From: Morinoia aosen
Lineage: Eukaryota > Arthropoda > Malacostraca > Amphipoda > Talitridae
Assembly (NCBI GenBank): GCA_030386875.1
Contig: CM059574.1
Coordinates: forward strand, 2,859,934 to 2,923,933
Length of the DNA stretch: 64,000 nucleotides
Reading direction: 5' to 3'
Shown here: one piece after another, positions 46,764 through 58,925 of the stretch
Position numbering within the stretch: position 1 is the first letter of the stretch
Layout: each line of letters starts with the position of its first letter
The notes under the pieces: model-generated
Told to the model about the DNA's origin: nothing
Seen by the model: the letters and a program-made list of their open reading frames with translations, nothing else
Databases searched by the model: none
Translations under genes and position numbers: made by a program

Positions 46764-47801
46764 GGGCCTAAGGTCCTGCTTCAGCTTTACGATAATACAC
46801 TTTCAGCCGTGGAAGTGTTTGTTTATTTCTTTCCTTCATGATAAACAACATCTTTCCTTAGAAAAAATCAATAACTCAGGTAGATCTTTTTAATCAACCG
46901 CAATTATTCGTTTTCTCCAATATCCACGGCAATGATCATGTAATCTCCATCTTTTTTATTATCGTGTAGTATCTGACTGAGTTCATTACCGCATATTGCT
47001 CTCGAAGTTTCACTGTTACGTTATTCAAGGTGTTGAAAAAAATGTTGTAAATTATACATGAAAAATAGAAAACAAAGAGTTGTTGTTAAACTTCTTGTTA
47101 TTACCGTAGAGCTCCTCAAGGATCTGTCTCTTTCATTGTTGACATCGAGCAATGACAGAGTCATGCTTTTTTATGGGTTACAGATTACATCCTAACCTTT
47201 CCTCAATGTGAAATAAAATGTATAGTCAGAGGTCTCAATGAAATTAAAAGAAGAATTTCATTGAAGGATAAACTATTCTCCAATAACAGCGGAGGAACTA
47301 GCTCATCCAGATTCTTGAGGATTACCACTGAAAGCATCTAATTTTCAAGCAGCAAGTTTCATCTATTGGTACTCATCAATCAAAGTCAATGAAAATCAAA
47401 TGCGTTTAAAATATCTTACTAAAATACCTTTAGAGTAAAGCATAGGAGATTATTAGTTGCCATGAAACTCAGTTTTTCGTTCTAAAACCTCCGAGTAGAT
47501 GCAAAATTTATCAAAGCTTACGACACCAAAATGTCCTACAATGTCATTACAAAAACCTAATCTTTCAGTAAATGTATTGCTTAAATATTTTAGGCTTAAT
47601 AAAACATAAGAAATGCCACAGTAGTTTTCTTCGTTCTTTAAAAGCTATAAACTCCTGAAACTCAGAATCAAAATTGAATTGCCCTTCTATGCGAGGGTAA
47701 CCTGAGTAAAGTGGATGACTATCCTGACCCATGGTAATGTAAATTAAATAATGATTGGCCTTTCTAAAAATGTACACATCTTAATACATGAATTAACCAA
47801 C
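46764..47801. other. UGT intron 1, no gene seen
   Basis: AT-rich. Weak RT-like words near 47110-47270 were not convincing. Confidence 0.4.
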
Positions 47802-47868
47802 CTGTCCGACAAATGCCTTCATGATCTTCCGAGGAACTGCTTCAGAGGACCGCAATTCACGCAAGATT
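47802..47868 (-). CDS. UGT exon 1: 5' UTR end, start codon, start of signal peptide
   Basis: A 67-base exon preceded by a pyrimidine-rich acceptor (CCATTTTATTCCAG) and followed by CAG|GTTGGT. It holds 46 bases of leader and then ATG at 47822-47820 encoding MKAFVGQ. I chose this start because exon 2 carries a hydrophobic signal-peptide core but no upstream in-frame ATG. Joining MKAFVGQ in phase 0 to ALLWLSLFMLGG gives a textbook signal peptide with a plausible cleavage after Ala-Ala-Gly. The acceptor implies at least one further untranslated exon upstream, which I could not place. The exon assignment is inference from splice signals and reading frame, since 7 codons alone have no recognisable homology. 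Confidence 0.66.
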
Positions 47869-49350
47869 CTGGAATAAAATGGTAAGTGATTCTATTAATA
47901 CCGCTCGGAACCAAAAATAACAGAGAATGACTAACTCACCTAATCTACAAACTCGATAGAAAACATGTTACAAATTGTAGATATTCGATTATCCGCATAA
48001 TAAATTCGACAGTTTTATTACGTTTGTTAGAATAATACATAAAGATTTAAGATATATCAGGTTTTTCTGTAAAATAGGCCTTAATAATTTCTCATCATCA
48101 AATATTTAGAAACTGCCTGCGAAAAAAGTACTGATGTTCAACTAACCTGAATGTGAATTTGAATACGAACTAAATATAGGGTTGTTGACATTAAATTGGC
48201 ATGCTACCCTGAAAATATGTGCTTAAGTTGGCCTACTATACGACGTGTATCGTTCATGTGATAGTTCTCTTCTGGAAAATTAATCAATTTTCTTCAAAAT
48301 TCAGGTGCTAAAAATTTCTAACATGTGCACCTACGAACTTGAAGGGTGCGTTGCGTTTAATCAATTACCTTCAATATCAATCTAATAATTATACAATAAC
48401 ATATACTTTATGTCCTAAATATTATTGATTCGTGGTGTTGAACGAATTCCTAATTCTTTTCATTCTATTCCCCACGATAGTTTCCCAGGATAAAATTCTG
48501 CTATCAATTGTCTCTCGAGAATGCTCCTTAACATTTTATCAGTATTTTCCTTTGCGTGCCTTGGAAGTATAAAAAATTGTATGTATGGGTTGTACTACTT
48601 GTGGACGCTGTCTTGTGTTCGTTTTTACGTCATAATTATTTTTTCTTCTCTCAGTAATGAACGCCCGGGAGAATATGGACGGACTCGTAATGGGTACAAA
48701 AAACATCAATAAGAAAATAGAAAATAATTAAGTCAATTCGGACTCGTCGAGCGATTTTTTGCATACTCTTTTATATGTAATCCATTATGGTTTCGGATCT
48801 TATAGCCTCCAATTATCAAGTTTTTGTGCGTGTAGCTACGACTACGACTCGACGACTTTTTCTTATATTTTTTCGCACTTTTTATGGACTTAGAAGACAT
48901 AATACCTGAATAACACATCTAAACTCGCCACGATCGTTAACACAAATTTTTGTTGCAGCACCATCATAATCTGACCAAATCACCAAAAAGTCTTCTTTCG
49001 AACATATATTTAGAACAACACTGTGTCATGGACTTATTGTTTCAAAGTCGTGAGCTTTTATTTATGGTGAAATACAGAACACTAATTTTCACACGTTTTA
49101 GTTTTTGTTTTTCAATGTTACACGCCGAATTTCTTCTTGAAAGTTCAAACTTTAGGGTTTCTGTCATTCACTCAATTCATCTTACCCATCACACTTCCCC
49201 ACTTCCGCAGAAAATTCTCCTATCTCATGAAGACTATTACTCCCATCAGTGCGATTATCCAGTCTCTGTGACCATCATAAGTCAATGTTTCCTTAATTAA
49301 ATTACGTAAGGATAGCTTGTATATATAGATATCCAGAAGGCTCAAGTATT
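47869..49350. other. Upstream of UGT exon 1, no promoter assigned
   Basis: No CpG-rich segment, TATA box or upstream untranslated exon could be assigned. Small frames carry no known motif. Confidence 0.4.
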
Positions 49351-51060
49351 TTAAACTTTCGTATGAATCATTTGAATGAGCATTAAACTATAATTTTCGT
49401 AGTGCTCTATAATGGCTCTTTTACGCAGCGTGATGAGCAAATTAGTTTTATTTTTGTCAGTTCCGGCCCACGCTTTTTTTTCGCATTGAAAATATGGTGA
49501 AATAAGCGTTCGATAAATTATTTTCAAAACTTCTTCATTTTTTATTTTATTGAGGATTCCAACAGATTTTGATAATTCACTACTGATCTGTGTTATATGC
49601 TTTTTGAATGACCGATGATTATATATTATAATACCAGGAAACTTTAAGGAGTTGGTTTTATCCGTTTCACCATCACCACGTTTTATGGAGGGAAGAGACA
49701 CATTTCTCCTCTGTGAGAATATCTATCATGTGTTTTGTCCTACCAACATGAAGGCCTGATTTATCAGCTTAAGCCTCATTGATACCTTATGCGGCAGATT
49801 ATTTATATTCTCCGCAGTTAGAATGAGAATTTCATTAGGATGGGCCGTATAAAGAGGGTTGTCATCGGCAAAAAGTCTCAATTTTAAAAAATGAATTAGA
49901 TTTAGCTGTATCACTAATAAAGATTAGAAATAGAAGTGGCACAAGGACAGGCCCTTGTATAACTCCATGGCTAATTGTCAGTAGTTCGGATTATACATCG
50001 TCAATGACAACGTATTGCTTCCAATTTGTTAGGCATGATCCGAACTTATCATGCGCAATTCCTCTCATGCCATAACAGTGTAGTTCCGCGAGTAAAATGT
50101 TATTGCCTACACAATCGAATGTTTTTTGAAAGTCAAAAAAAAAAACACGCAGAGAACAAGCTTTCATTCATCTATATTGGAATAAATTTATTGTAAATGA
50201 TTGAATAATCTATGCAGTTGATTTTTTAGAACGAAAACCATATAATTTACAGTAACAAAATGTTTTTGTTCAAATTAAGAATGCACTTTTTAATTAAAAT
50301 TTTTTAAATATTTGGCTAATAATTGGTAGTACGGAGTACTACCCAAATATCGTAGGATATTTAGTTCTATAGTTCATAACACACGTTTTTTTCACCACTT
50401 TCAAATTAGGGGTTACTCTAGCAGTTGTGGAAGAGTTCGGGAATATACAGATGAAAAGCCACTGGTTAATAATATCGGAAATGAACGGTGCTATTATATC
50501 AGCTACAACTCTAAATACTTTAGCCGAAAACCTTTTAATTTACTTGATTCAACTTTTAAAATGTTTATACACTCAATTAGAAGTTAGAAGTTACGCCCAC
50601 GGAAGAGTTAGTGGGCGTAATGAAATAAGAGTTGTGTTTACAGACATGTTCCATGTACTCCAATGGATCAGTAGGTTCACTAGAAAAACCATCAGCTATG
50701 ATATTCCTATATTTACAAAATATTTGTTGAAGGCAGTTGCATTTTCTTTCTTCTAGCGATAGTTGGCATTTTTTAAACAATGGTCTCAGTTGTTTTTGGA
50801 GCACTATTATTCGCTTTAGAGCAAGAATTAAGCAATCACTAGGTTATTAATGTCAGTTTTAAATTGAGTGAATTTGAGCATAAAGTAGCTTACCCAATGT
50901 CCACATTTGATTTGACTCATAATTCCTGAACCTATTCTACATTTGCCCAGACATTCGGTCTTCGTAACGTAGAGCTAAGTATGCTTGACGTTTATTTATA
51001 TTGATAACGATGTCTTCAGTAATCCAGGTCTTTTGTCTGTTTTTCGGTGTAATTGAACGA
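49351..51060 (-). pseudogene. LINE reverse transcriptase relic (CR1/jockey-like)
   Basis: Minus strand, in broken frames and the correct order. A pre-RT block WITEDIVININKRQAYLAL lies near 51030. FDFQKTFDCVGNNILLAELH (motif A) is near 50120, GVIQGPVLVPLLFLIFISD (motif B) near 49950, and LRLFADDNPLYTAHPNE with the FADD motif near 49880. A thumb region follows (FKKHITQISSELSKSVGILN, IIYRTLISPYF) from 49650 to 49450. Enough is left to assign a non-LTR RT, but not the exact clade. Many stops make it dead. Confidence 0.78.
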
Positions 51061-52985
51061 GTGATGATCATGTATAATGTTCACAGTAGAGAAGTGGAAG
51101 AATTAATCTTAGTTTCTTTCTTCCTTACTTAAAACTGTCACTGTTTATCGCAAGGAACTTTAATTCTTCACATAAAGGCCAAATCAGCTCCAATATTTTA
51201 ATTTAAATTGAAAGGAACAACGATGACTAAAATATATAAAGACTGTAAAAATGAGGGATCTTTTCCAGATAAGCCCCGGCGCTAATGCAGCACATAAGTT
51301 CATGCACTTGTAGCTTTCGAAATAATGCCCCTATCGACTTCAAATTACTCTTAAACAAAAGAAAAAAACATTATTTCTTTAGAGAATAACTTGAAGTCGT
51401 TGGGTGCATTTTTTTCAAATGTTACAAGGGGGTGAACTTTTGTGTTGCATCAGTAGCGGAGCTTTTCTGAAAAGATCCAATTTGAGATCTATGCGGGCTG
51501 GGTTAGCAACGTCTACGTTTATTATTACAACTTTTCTCCAAGTTGTATCAACCACTGGCATGGATAACATGATACTTATTGAAGTATTTCCACCAAATAT
51601 TTATAAAAAACAAAATAATGTTCGAAAAAATAAATTTTGATTTTTTGTGTGTGCTATTTTAAAGTGTTCCGTTTCTCTTTCTCACAAACGAGAAGGCAGT
51701 AGCTCGTCAATACAACAATAATGTTACAATGCAACTCCCCCAGCAATTCTTTTGAGCATCAACGAGTCCCCTGCTATCCAGCGACTACCAGGAAGAGACT
51801 GAGCGCTAACTCCAGGGAAGCTCTCTCTATATAAGACGCAGCTGCCTGGAGATGTGGGTTCGTTACAATGTAATACGTAGTTTTTTGCAGCCATGAGTGG
51901 ATCAGACATGACTTTAAGGCATTTTGCAAAGATTAAATGCTCCACCTTCTTCACACCCATTGCTAATCTTTTCTTTTTCTCACGAGAAATTTTCTCATAA
52001 ACATGGATGTCATAAATTATTGTTTTGAGTGTTTCATTTGTTCGACTCACTGCGCAAAGAAAAGAGAGGCTATCACCCCAATCTCCAAAAAGCACGAGAA
52101 TATAACGAAGGACCTAGAATCACAAGGAAAGTGTTGCAGAATGTTGGTATGACGGAGACTGAAACTTCAAGATCTACACTGCAAAGATTACTTGAGAAGA
52201 TTACTAGACTGAAGGACTGATTACACTGCAAAGATTACTAGACTGAAGGACTGAATTACCTGAGAAGGAAGGATGACAAGGAAAACGCAATTGTTATAGA
52301 CAGATTTGTTGAAGCCCGATTAGCTTTTGCTAGAGAGCAAATTGACGAAGTAACTAGCTTCTGGTCATAGGTTCAGTCGTCAAAAAAAAATGATTACAGT
52401 TTTCGCGTTATAGATTTAAATTTTGAGTGATGAACAACGAGTGTTATGAGTCAGGGAGAAATAAACTTGGCTCAGCACAGCTACTCCAGTCATCTGAACA
52501 TGATATAGAAGAATATCAGAAGAACCATTCAAGAACATCGATAATGATAAATGAATTCGTTCTTTGAAAGCCGTGATAATATAGTTATCCTGAAATTTAA
52601 TTATATTTACGTGAGTTCAGAAAAATTTTTGCTACCTTGGAAATATGAATGATGGAAAGTCTAAAGTTAAAATTTTCAGATAAAAATACCTCGTGCAACA
52701 ATCCATGATAAAAACTGGCACGTTCGACAATTAGCGTTCTGTGTTTCGCCAAAATGTGAAGGATCCATTTTTCCAATGGCAGAGCACTGTTAAAACCATT
52801 GCACGCTTGAAAGAAAAATTATATGTTCTCTGGAGAGCTATTATTAGGCGCATGCTCATATTGTTCAGTTTTTCAGTTGATTTAAACGGTAAACCGCCCG
52901 ACCAGTTGCAACCAATGATCAGAAGCACTCTTCACCTTAGTTCATATCTATCTATATGTAAGTGTTGGTATTTTGTTAATTTTAT
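51061..52985. other. Intergenic DNA, unassigned open frames
   Basis: Unidentified frames lie at 51404-51640 (plus), 51724-52095 (minus) and 52029-52220 (plus), with ALAFAREQIDEV-like charged sequence just after. A TATATAAG motif at 51827-51834 could be a TATA box, but nothing downstream supports a gene. Confidence 0.3.
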
Positions 52986-53010
52986 ATATACATATATATA
53001 TATATATATC
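52986..53010. repeat. TA microsatellite
   Basis: Run of TA dinucleotides with one CA interruption. Confidence 0.9.
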
Positions 53011-53039
53011 TGTAGACTGAAATAAAACGGTTGTCAGAA

Positions 53040-53345
53040 GTTTTGAATAATTGCACAGTTGCATGAAATCAAGAAATTGAGTGGCCTCCAGGATCCCCAG
53101 ATCTAACACTGTTTGTGTGATTATTTATTTATGGGGACTCCTTAAAACTAAATTATATTTTAGTCCTCCTCAAAACACAAAAGAAATGAGAGAATCACTT
53201 AGGAATTCAATTTAATAAAAAATGATCAACGGTTCATCAAACGAGTTGCTTCATCGGTGTAATCATGAGCTCAAAAGTATATGGACAGAAATGGACAACA
53301 TGCGGAAGGAATTAGAGCTAAAAACATGTTCACAATATTCGAACT
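53040..53345 (+). pseudogene. DDE transposase C-terminal relic (mariner-like)
   Basis: The translation shows EWPPGSPDLT, then LFMG/GDSLKL-like residues, and at the end ELLHRCNHELKSIWTEM, in different frames. The WPP-SPDL block is the third-Asp region of mariner-type transposases, but the PCD(F/Y)FLWG that should follow is scrambled. It is a worn fragment with no inverted ends found. Confidence 0.5.
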
Positions 53346-55499
53346 AAATGTTCAACTACATAGTAGTTGTAAGGACTGCTTTCAAAACTTGAAATAAAGT
53401 TATTATTTAATGATTTTCCTTTGCAAACATGTTTCTGACAGCCTTCTGAAGGTTATATATTTCTGAAGATATTTTATCAAAGCTTATTTAAAACGTAGAC
53501 TTCACAATGAACAATGGAAAAGGAAGTTAAGCATGCAGCATATTGTGACATTGGTACGACACGGAGAGCCTCTGTGTTTGCCGAGCACAGAGAAGCGGGA
53601 CAAGACAAACAGGCAGCCGCTCTGCGAGGAGGTGCGAGGTTAGCTCCGACAGCGCGCGTCCAGGCCGAGTGGCTATCGTGTGTGACACGCTGTGTTGAAA
53701 GCTAGCTCAAGGGCACGAATGTTCAGCGCTGCGCTGACCTGAAAAGTTAATTCAATGCTCATGATACAGGAAAAAATGTTCAGCGTTGTAGCTAGCTGAA
53801 AAAAATATTATTCTGCGTGGACGTAAGTTGAAAAAGCCGATTTAGTGTCGTTACGTGCTAAAAATGAGAGCCGTTTTGGTAGAAGTTTGAATTAGAGTTG
53901 GTAGACGTTGCGAAGTGAGTTCAGCGTTGGCTGAAATTGAAACAAAACTACGCTAAGGATGAAATGTTTTGTTCACCGTTGATAGGAGCTGAGAATAAAT
54001 ATAAATGAACGTTCGTAAACATTGGTAAAAGAAATAGCTTCAATAACATCTAAAATGGGTCTTTAAGAAAAAGTTACATTTTCAACAGAAAATCAACCAA
54101 AGATCTGCAATTTCAAAGAATTAAAGTGCTGCATTCTGCGTTTAAGGGTTAGTTTGAGCTTGGAATATAGGAAGCTGAATTTACGGGAAAATTAATTGAT
54201 GAATAGAATTTTAAACGTGTTGAACGGTAGAATTCCATCGTAAAAAAATATACCCTTTGATCAAAAGTTCAATTCTATATCTATATTTTTATCCAAATGT
54301 CTTTTTTTTAATTCTATTAAAAGAACACAACCTTGAAGAATTTCACAAAGTCAAATAAAGGCGCCACCAAAATGCCGCTGCTACGAGCAGCACGAGTAAA
54401 AAACAGGATGTTTGTTTTTTGCCGTGTGCTTGAGGCTGCGGCAGGCTGTACAGTCGTACGTAGGAGGAAAAATGACCAGCCATGGGAAAATTCTAAGAAC
54501 GTGTTTCTTCAAGGATTATTCCGAAGGCTTTGCTTTGCCATCTGTTCATTCTGAATATGAACTCATTATCTGTTCTAAACACTACTCATTTTTCGGCTTT
54601 GAAAAACTATGCTTAAACACGTGCACCAGCGATCGAGAGTTGCCACAGTAATTATTTTAGTAGTAGTAATTACGGTAACAGCGCTGTCAAATGTCCCTTA
54701 TTTAAAATAAGTCTTATATAATTAATTTTTGGCGCGATTTTTGCTCAATACTTCTTGCTCACGATGAAATTTAATTCTAGTTCCAGCCGAGATCGAAAAA
54801 ATGAGAATTTAGATTAGCTGCCAGACCCTGGGAACTCCCTTGAAGAAAAAACAGGAATTAACCACCACTCATTTGAATTTCGCTGAGGTGGGGCTGCAGG
54901 TGCAGCTTGCAACATGATCTTCAGTTAAGGTTTTGAAGAATTTCAAGTTTTCCAGGGACAAGTCTTGGTTGAGTCTCTATCTCAACTTGAAATTTCATCA
55001 GCTCACTTGCTATATTTTGTAGATAAGTGCGATGAAACTAAATGTTAGTGGTAGTATGGCCCTGGAAAGCCATCATAATTAAAATTTATGCATAATTCCT
55101 TTACCTGAATGTTTATTTTGATATTTTGAAGTTAAATGTGAAAAAAACCAAGAAATATGTCACCTTTAATTTTATTTGTGAAATATCATAATGGGACCAA
55201 CAAATGATGGAGTTTTAATTAATATCATTTACAAAATATGAATTTCAACCAAAATTTTCCAAGCTTGCGACTGAAAACGCACCAGAGAAGGAAAAACTGT
55301 AGGAGTGCCTCATGGGAGTTGCTAAAAATTAAACATCGACTGATGAAATTCCCGAAATCGTAGAAGTATACTTTTGTACTAGGATTTGACCATATTCGAT
55401 GAAATGCATGACTTATTTGATTAGAGTGACATATGTCCAAAACATCACTCCCATCTGATTACTGACACAACTGAAAGATACAGGACAACTGTTATCCGC
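53346..55499. other. Intergenic DNA with one CpG-rich patch
   Basis: 53500-53960 is CpG-rich (a 63-codon plus frame without known motif) and repeats TTCAGCG-type words. 54333-54651 has overlapping plus-strand frames with an ICSKHYSF word that resembles the end of a THAP finger, but the required upstream Cys pair is out of frame. Confidence 0.3.
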
Positions 55500-56345
55500 A
55501 CAACTGCTCTGAATCAAACGCCGGGTATCTAACCTAACTAACCAAGCTCAGCCTAACCCAACCCACCAAACACAACAAAACCTCATACCTTGCCCAACTC
55601 AACCTAAAGTTACACAAACCAATTCAACGCAACGCATCCAACCTTACTTAGCCCAGCTTTAACTAAAGTAAAAAGTATGCAAAATTATTTATCTTAACCT
55701 AACCTAGTCGTACCGAACCTAACCTAATCTAGCCTAACTTAGCCTAAAAACCTAACCCGACCGTATGAAACCTTTTTAGATCAAATGAATATCTCGTAAT
55801 CTACGATAACCTAACATAATCAAACAAAAAACTTCAAGTTACCCTACTATCATTACCTAACCTAATCCGACCTAACATAACCCATCGTAACCTAGCCTCA
55901 TCCAACCATGCACAAGCCAACCTAATCTTGCCAAACTAATTTACCTATCTTATCCTACCACACCCAAAATCAACCCAAAAATTCAAAACCGAATCAGCGA
56001 AACCCAGCTAACTGAACCTAACGGAAGCTTAGAACACTTGTCACAACAAAATCGCTCCTAACCTAGTTTAACCTTACTAAGTCAAGCACTGTACAGCCTA
56101 AATACCTTAATTCATAGACCTAATCTAATAAAAAATAAAATAACCCTAACCTATTCAAGTTAAACCGATATTACTGTACCTTCCACCTCGACCGCCCTAA
56201 TCCAGCATAAACAACCATGCCTTGACTTAACCTATCATAACTCAATAACCCCAACACCAGCCTACCTAATTTAGCTACTAAGCTTAGCCTACTCTGTCTC
56301 AACCCAATCCATCCAAAAACTCACCAAATTCAATTAATCAAACCT
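55500..56345. repeat. Degenerate CCTAA (TTAGG-like) tract
   Basis: Strongly C/A-rich on the plus strand, with many CCTAACCTAA-like words and single-base variants (CCTAAT, CCAAAC, CCTAGC). (TTAGG)n is the usual arthropod telomere repeat. Here the order is too degenerate to be a telomere. Similar tracts lie at 57450-57709 and 58883-58925. Confidence 0.75.
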
Positions 56346-56629
56346 AGTGAGAAAATTTGGAACGTCGCATGAACACCTCCGGATGTCATCGTTACTTCGA
56401 ACGCAATTTTCATAAACAAAGGCAGTGCTGGAGATTTGGGCAGCAATCGTCTTTGAGCTCCTCTATTATTAGGTTCCTTTTCTTTCCTTAACTCACATTT
56501 CTATTTCAGGGGTGCCGTTAGTATTTCATTTTTGATTATTTCTCGTTATGAATGTTCGAGCTCCTGACCAGTCCAGTGAATAGTTGATAAGGACCTTTAG
56601 AGGGCCTTCAAGGTTTTGCCTTGATGGCG

Positions 56630-56815
56630 TGGTAACCTAAAACCTTAACCTTGAACTATAACTTGCCCAAGGGTCTAGTAACCTTAACCTTGAACTTTAA
56701 CGTGCCCAAGGGCCAAGTAACCTTAACCTTGAACTTTAACGTGCCCAAGGGCCAAGTAACCTTAACATTAACCTTGAACTTTAACGTGCCCAAGGGCCTA
56801 GCAACCTTAATTAAT
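56630..56815. repeat. ~39-bp tandem repeat, four copies
   Basis: Unit GTAACCTTAACCTTGAACTT followed by TAACGTGCCCAAGGGCCAA. The fourth copy has a 6-base internal expansion (TTAACA). An open frame across it would encode a 13-residue repeat (NFNVPKGQVTLTL), but nothing suggests it is translated. Confidence 0.85.
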
Positions 56816-57449
56816 CGCCCCTTAGGGCCATTTAACTGCTTAAGTAATCAGGGCAATTTGTAACCTTTATTAATCGCATGCCTACACTGGACTGGCACCT
56901 CTTACTGATTTCCTCTTAAAACTCTAAAAGCCGTAGGGCTCTTCTTCGGCATAAAATAAAGTGAATACGTGACGAAATTTGCCACAAACGAAATGGATAA
57001 TTGATGAAGAGAGATCTATTCGATGATTTCTACGAACTAAATTTCTCTACTCTCCTTTAGGAAGAATCAACCGTCAATTTAATCCTATGCTGCCTGTATG
57101 CTGCATCTGCGTATGTTGCTTGTTTTATTTTAAATATCAACACTTTGTGGGAAAGAGCTAGTAAAATTAACGTTTTATACTTCGGTTCGTTTCTCGGTAA
57201 GAGTTAATGTCTGAAATCCAGCGTGTAATCTGCTGCCATACTTTCAATTTAAGATAAACCTAGTGCAGTAGTAGATCGTTAATCTAGTAATAATTTGCTC
57301 TTACAGTTGTGTTGGTGCGTTCGCGCTCACAAGTTATTTGTTCTCGTTTCTCGTTCTCGGTTACTTCGAGAACTATGACGCGCCGTATTGCCGAAGAATA
57401 CGCTTGAATAAACTGATTCAGATTCTATGAGAGTTATTCTTAACTTGTT
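56816..57449. other. No gene seen
   Basis: Mixed-composition sequence with CTCGTTCTCG-like words near 57330-57370 and no coding content recognised. Confidence 0.45.
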
Positions 57450-57713
57450 CGGACAACCTGACCTAACTTCAAATAACTCACCTACCATAAAGTTCTCTAG
57501 CTTGACCTCAGGTAAACTATTTTAACATAACCTAACCTAACACGACCTAATCTATCTTAAAACAACCTAAACGAAGTTACGCCACCATCTTACTACTATC
57601 TATCTTACCCCAACCCATCCTAATAAGACCTAACCATACTTGATCCAGCCTAACGTGATCTAAACTCATCTAACCTAACATAACCTACCATAGACTAATC
57701 AAAACGAACTTAA

Positions 57714-58878
57714 GGGGGGGGGGCACTTCAGGATTTTAGTGTTTTCATCCGATTCGTAAGAATTTTGGCCAGTATGTGTATTTGTTGAAAATAAACTTTT
57801 TTACTCGTGTAACTTTTTCGATTTAGGCCTTATTTTTTTAAATACGAAAAAAAATAGTATTTTAATACATTTTTATGGATATTTCAAAAAAATAGAAATC
57901 ATTGAGTTTTTATGCTAGAACAAAACCAAAGACAGTTTTAGAATCCTTGGAGCGTTTCTACCAAAAGTAAGGGAGCAAATTATCCATTTGTAACTTTTCA
58001 TTTTTTTTATATGCGATATTTGATCACTAACTAGCATATACACTAATTTTGGGTTTTGAGCTTGATAAAAAATATTTTTCGTACAATTTCGAAGTTTGCT
58101 ACCTTACTTTTGTTAGAAATGGTCCAAGGATTCTAAAAATGTCTTTGGTTTTGTTCTAGCATAAAAACTCACTGACTTCTATTCTGTTGAATGTTGAACT
58201 AAGGGTTGTTAGTGAATAAGGAATAAATAAATTTTTATCTGATCTGTAATAAAACGGACAATTTATGTAATTGAATGCTGTTTTCAATTTTATTTCGAAA
58301 ATCTCCACGTATAAGTTCATATTCACACTGTAAACTGTAATTTACAAGAAAAAAATATTTATTTTTATAAAAATTATGAAGTTTTATACTTGTAATTTGC
58401 AAGAAAAAAACATTTATTTTCATAAAAATTATGAACTTTTATACTTGTAACCTGATTCTTATGAAATTTGACTATAATATGTAATTTTTAAAATGAAACA
58501 CAATTTCTTCCATTCAATTTTTTCGATTCAGGCCTTAGTTTTTCAAAAAAATTTGATATATTGGTTTTTTAGTTCATTTTCATTGATATTTCAACTAGAT
58601 AGAAGTCATTGAGTTTTATGCTAAAACAAAACCAAAAACAGTTTTAGAATCCTTGGAACAATTCTAACAAAACTACGGTAGCAAATTTTCAATTTCCCTT
58701 TTTTTAGATTTTTGGTCCCCTAACACTCCCCTAGGAGGGGGGAGTTCTAATTCTAGTGTCCGTAGTGTCCGTAGCGCCATAAAATTTTAGGACCGAATTG
58801 TCCACCACCTAAGGATCCTTTTTCAACAAAAACATAAAAAAATGCTCATCGGACCGACAAATGCCTGAAGCGCCCTCC
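57714..58878. mobile_element. TTAA-flanked foldback element inside a CCTAA tract
   Basis: 1165 bases between TTAA at 57710-57713 and TTAA at 58879-58882. The ends are related: a G-run then GGGGCACTTCAGG on the left, GGAGGGCGCTTCAGG on the reversed right. CCTAA-rich DNA continues on both sides, so it landed in that tract. Inside, GACAGTTTTAGAATCCTTGG recurs directly and inverted near 57940, 58120 and 58650. TTAA duplication is the piggyBac habit, but no transposase is present. The repeat at 15271-16050 is related. Confidence 0.7.
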
Positions 58879-58925
58879 TTAACCTAATCAAAATTGATTC
58901 AATATAATCTACCCTAACCAATTTC

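Larger units (their letters stand above)
11601..47868 (-). other. UDP-glycosyltransferase gene, six exons visible, 3' end missing
   Basis: Gene model built by joining six minus-strand exons, all bounded by AG acceptors and GT donors. The introns are phase 0 except the last visible one, which is phase 1. The joined reading frame (~358 residues) has the UGT order: signal peptide, Rossmann strand with catalytic-type His in PSHVMSVAPL, RGHEV, aglycone-binding region, DIGGLILRP, and IYFSLG leading to PQQDIL. Family knowledge (GT1, UDPGT): arthropod members sit in the ER membrane facing the lumen and move a sugar, usually glucose from UDP-glucose, onto small lipophilic compounds in detoxification or pigment metabolism. 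Introns measure about 4.9, 16.4, 5.1, 0.84 and 7.9 kb and are packed with transposons. Missing from the window are the usual donor-site half with the THGG-type motif, the transmembrane anchor and the short cytosolic tail. Expression is not shown by the sequence, but no stop or frameshift breaks the six exons. Confidence 0.85.

Noticed and set aside
47100..47300. Possible RT relic (APQGSV word)
   Set aside because: No second RT motif follows in any frame, so a chance match is likely.
51724..52095. 123-codon minus-strand frame with a GC-rich end
   Set aside because: No family recognised, overlaps another frame on the plus strand, and is flanked by transposon relics.
54333..54660. Possible THAP zinc finger (ICSKHYSF)
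   Set aside because: The Cys pair and AVPTIF-type end required for THAP are not in frame, so only one short word matches.
56651..56863. Protein of 13-residue repeats
   Set aside because: It is simply the translation of a 39-bp tandem repeat, with no start context or relatives known to me.
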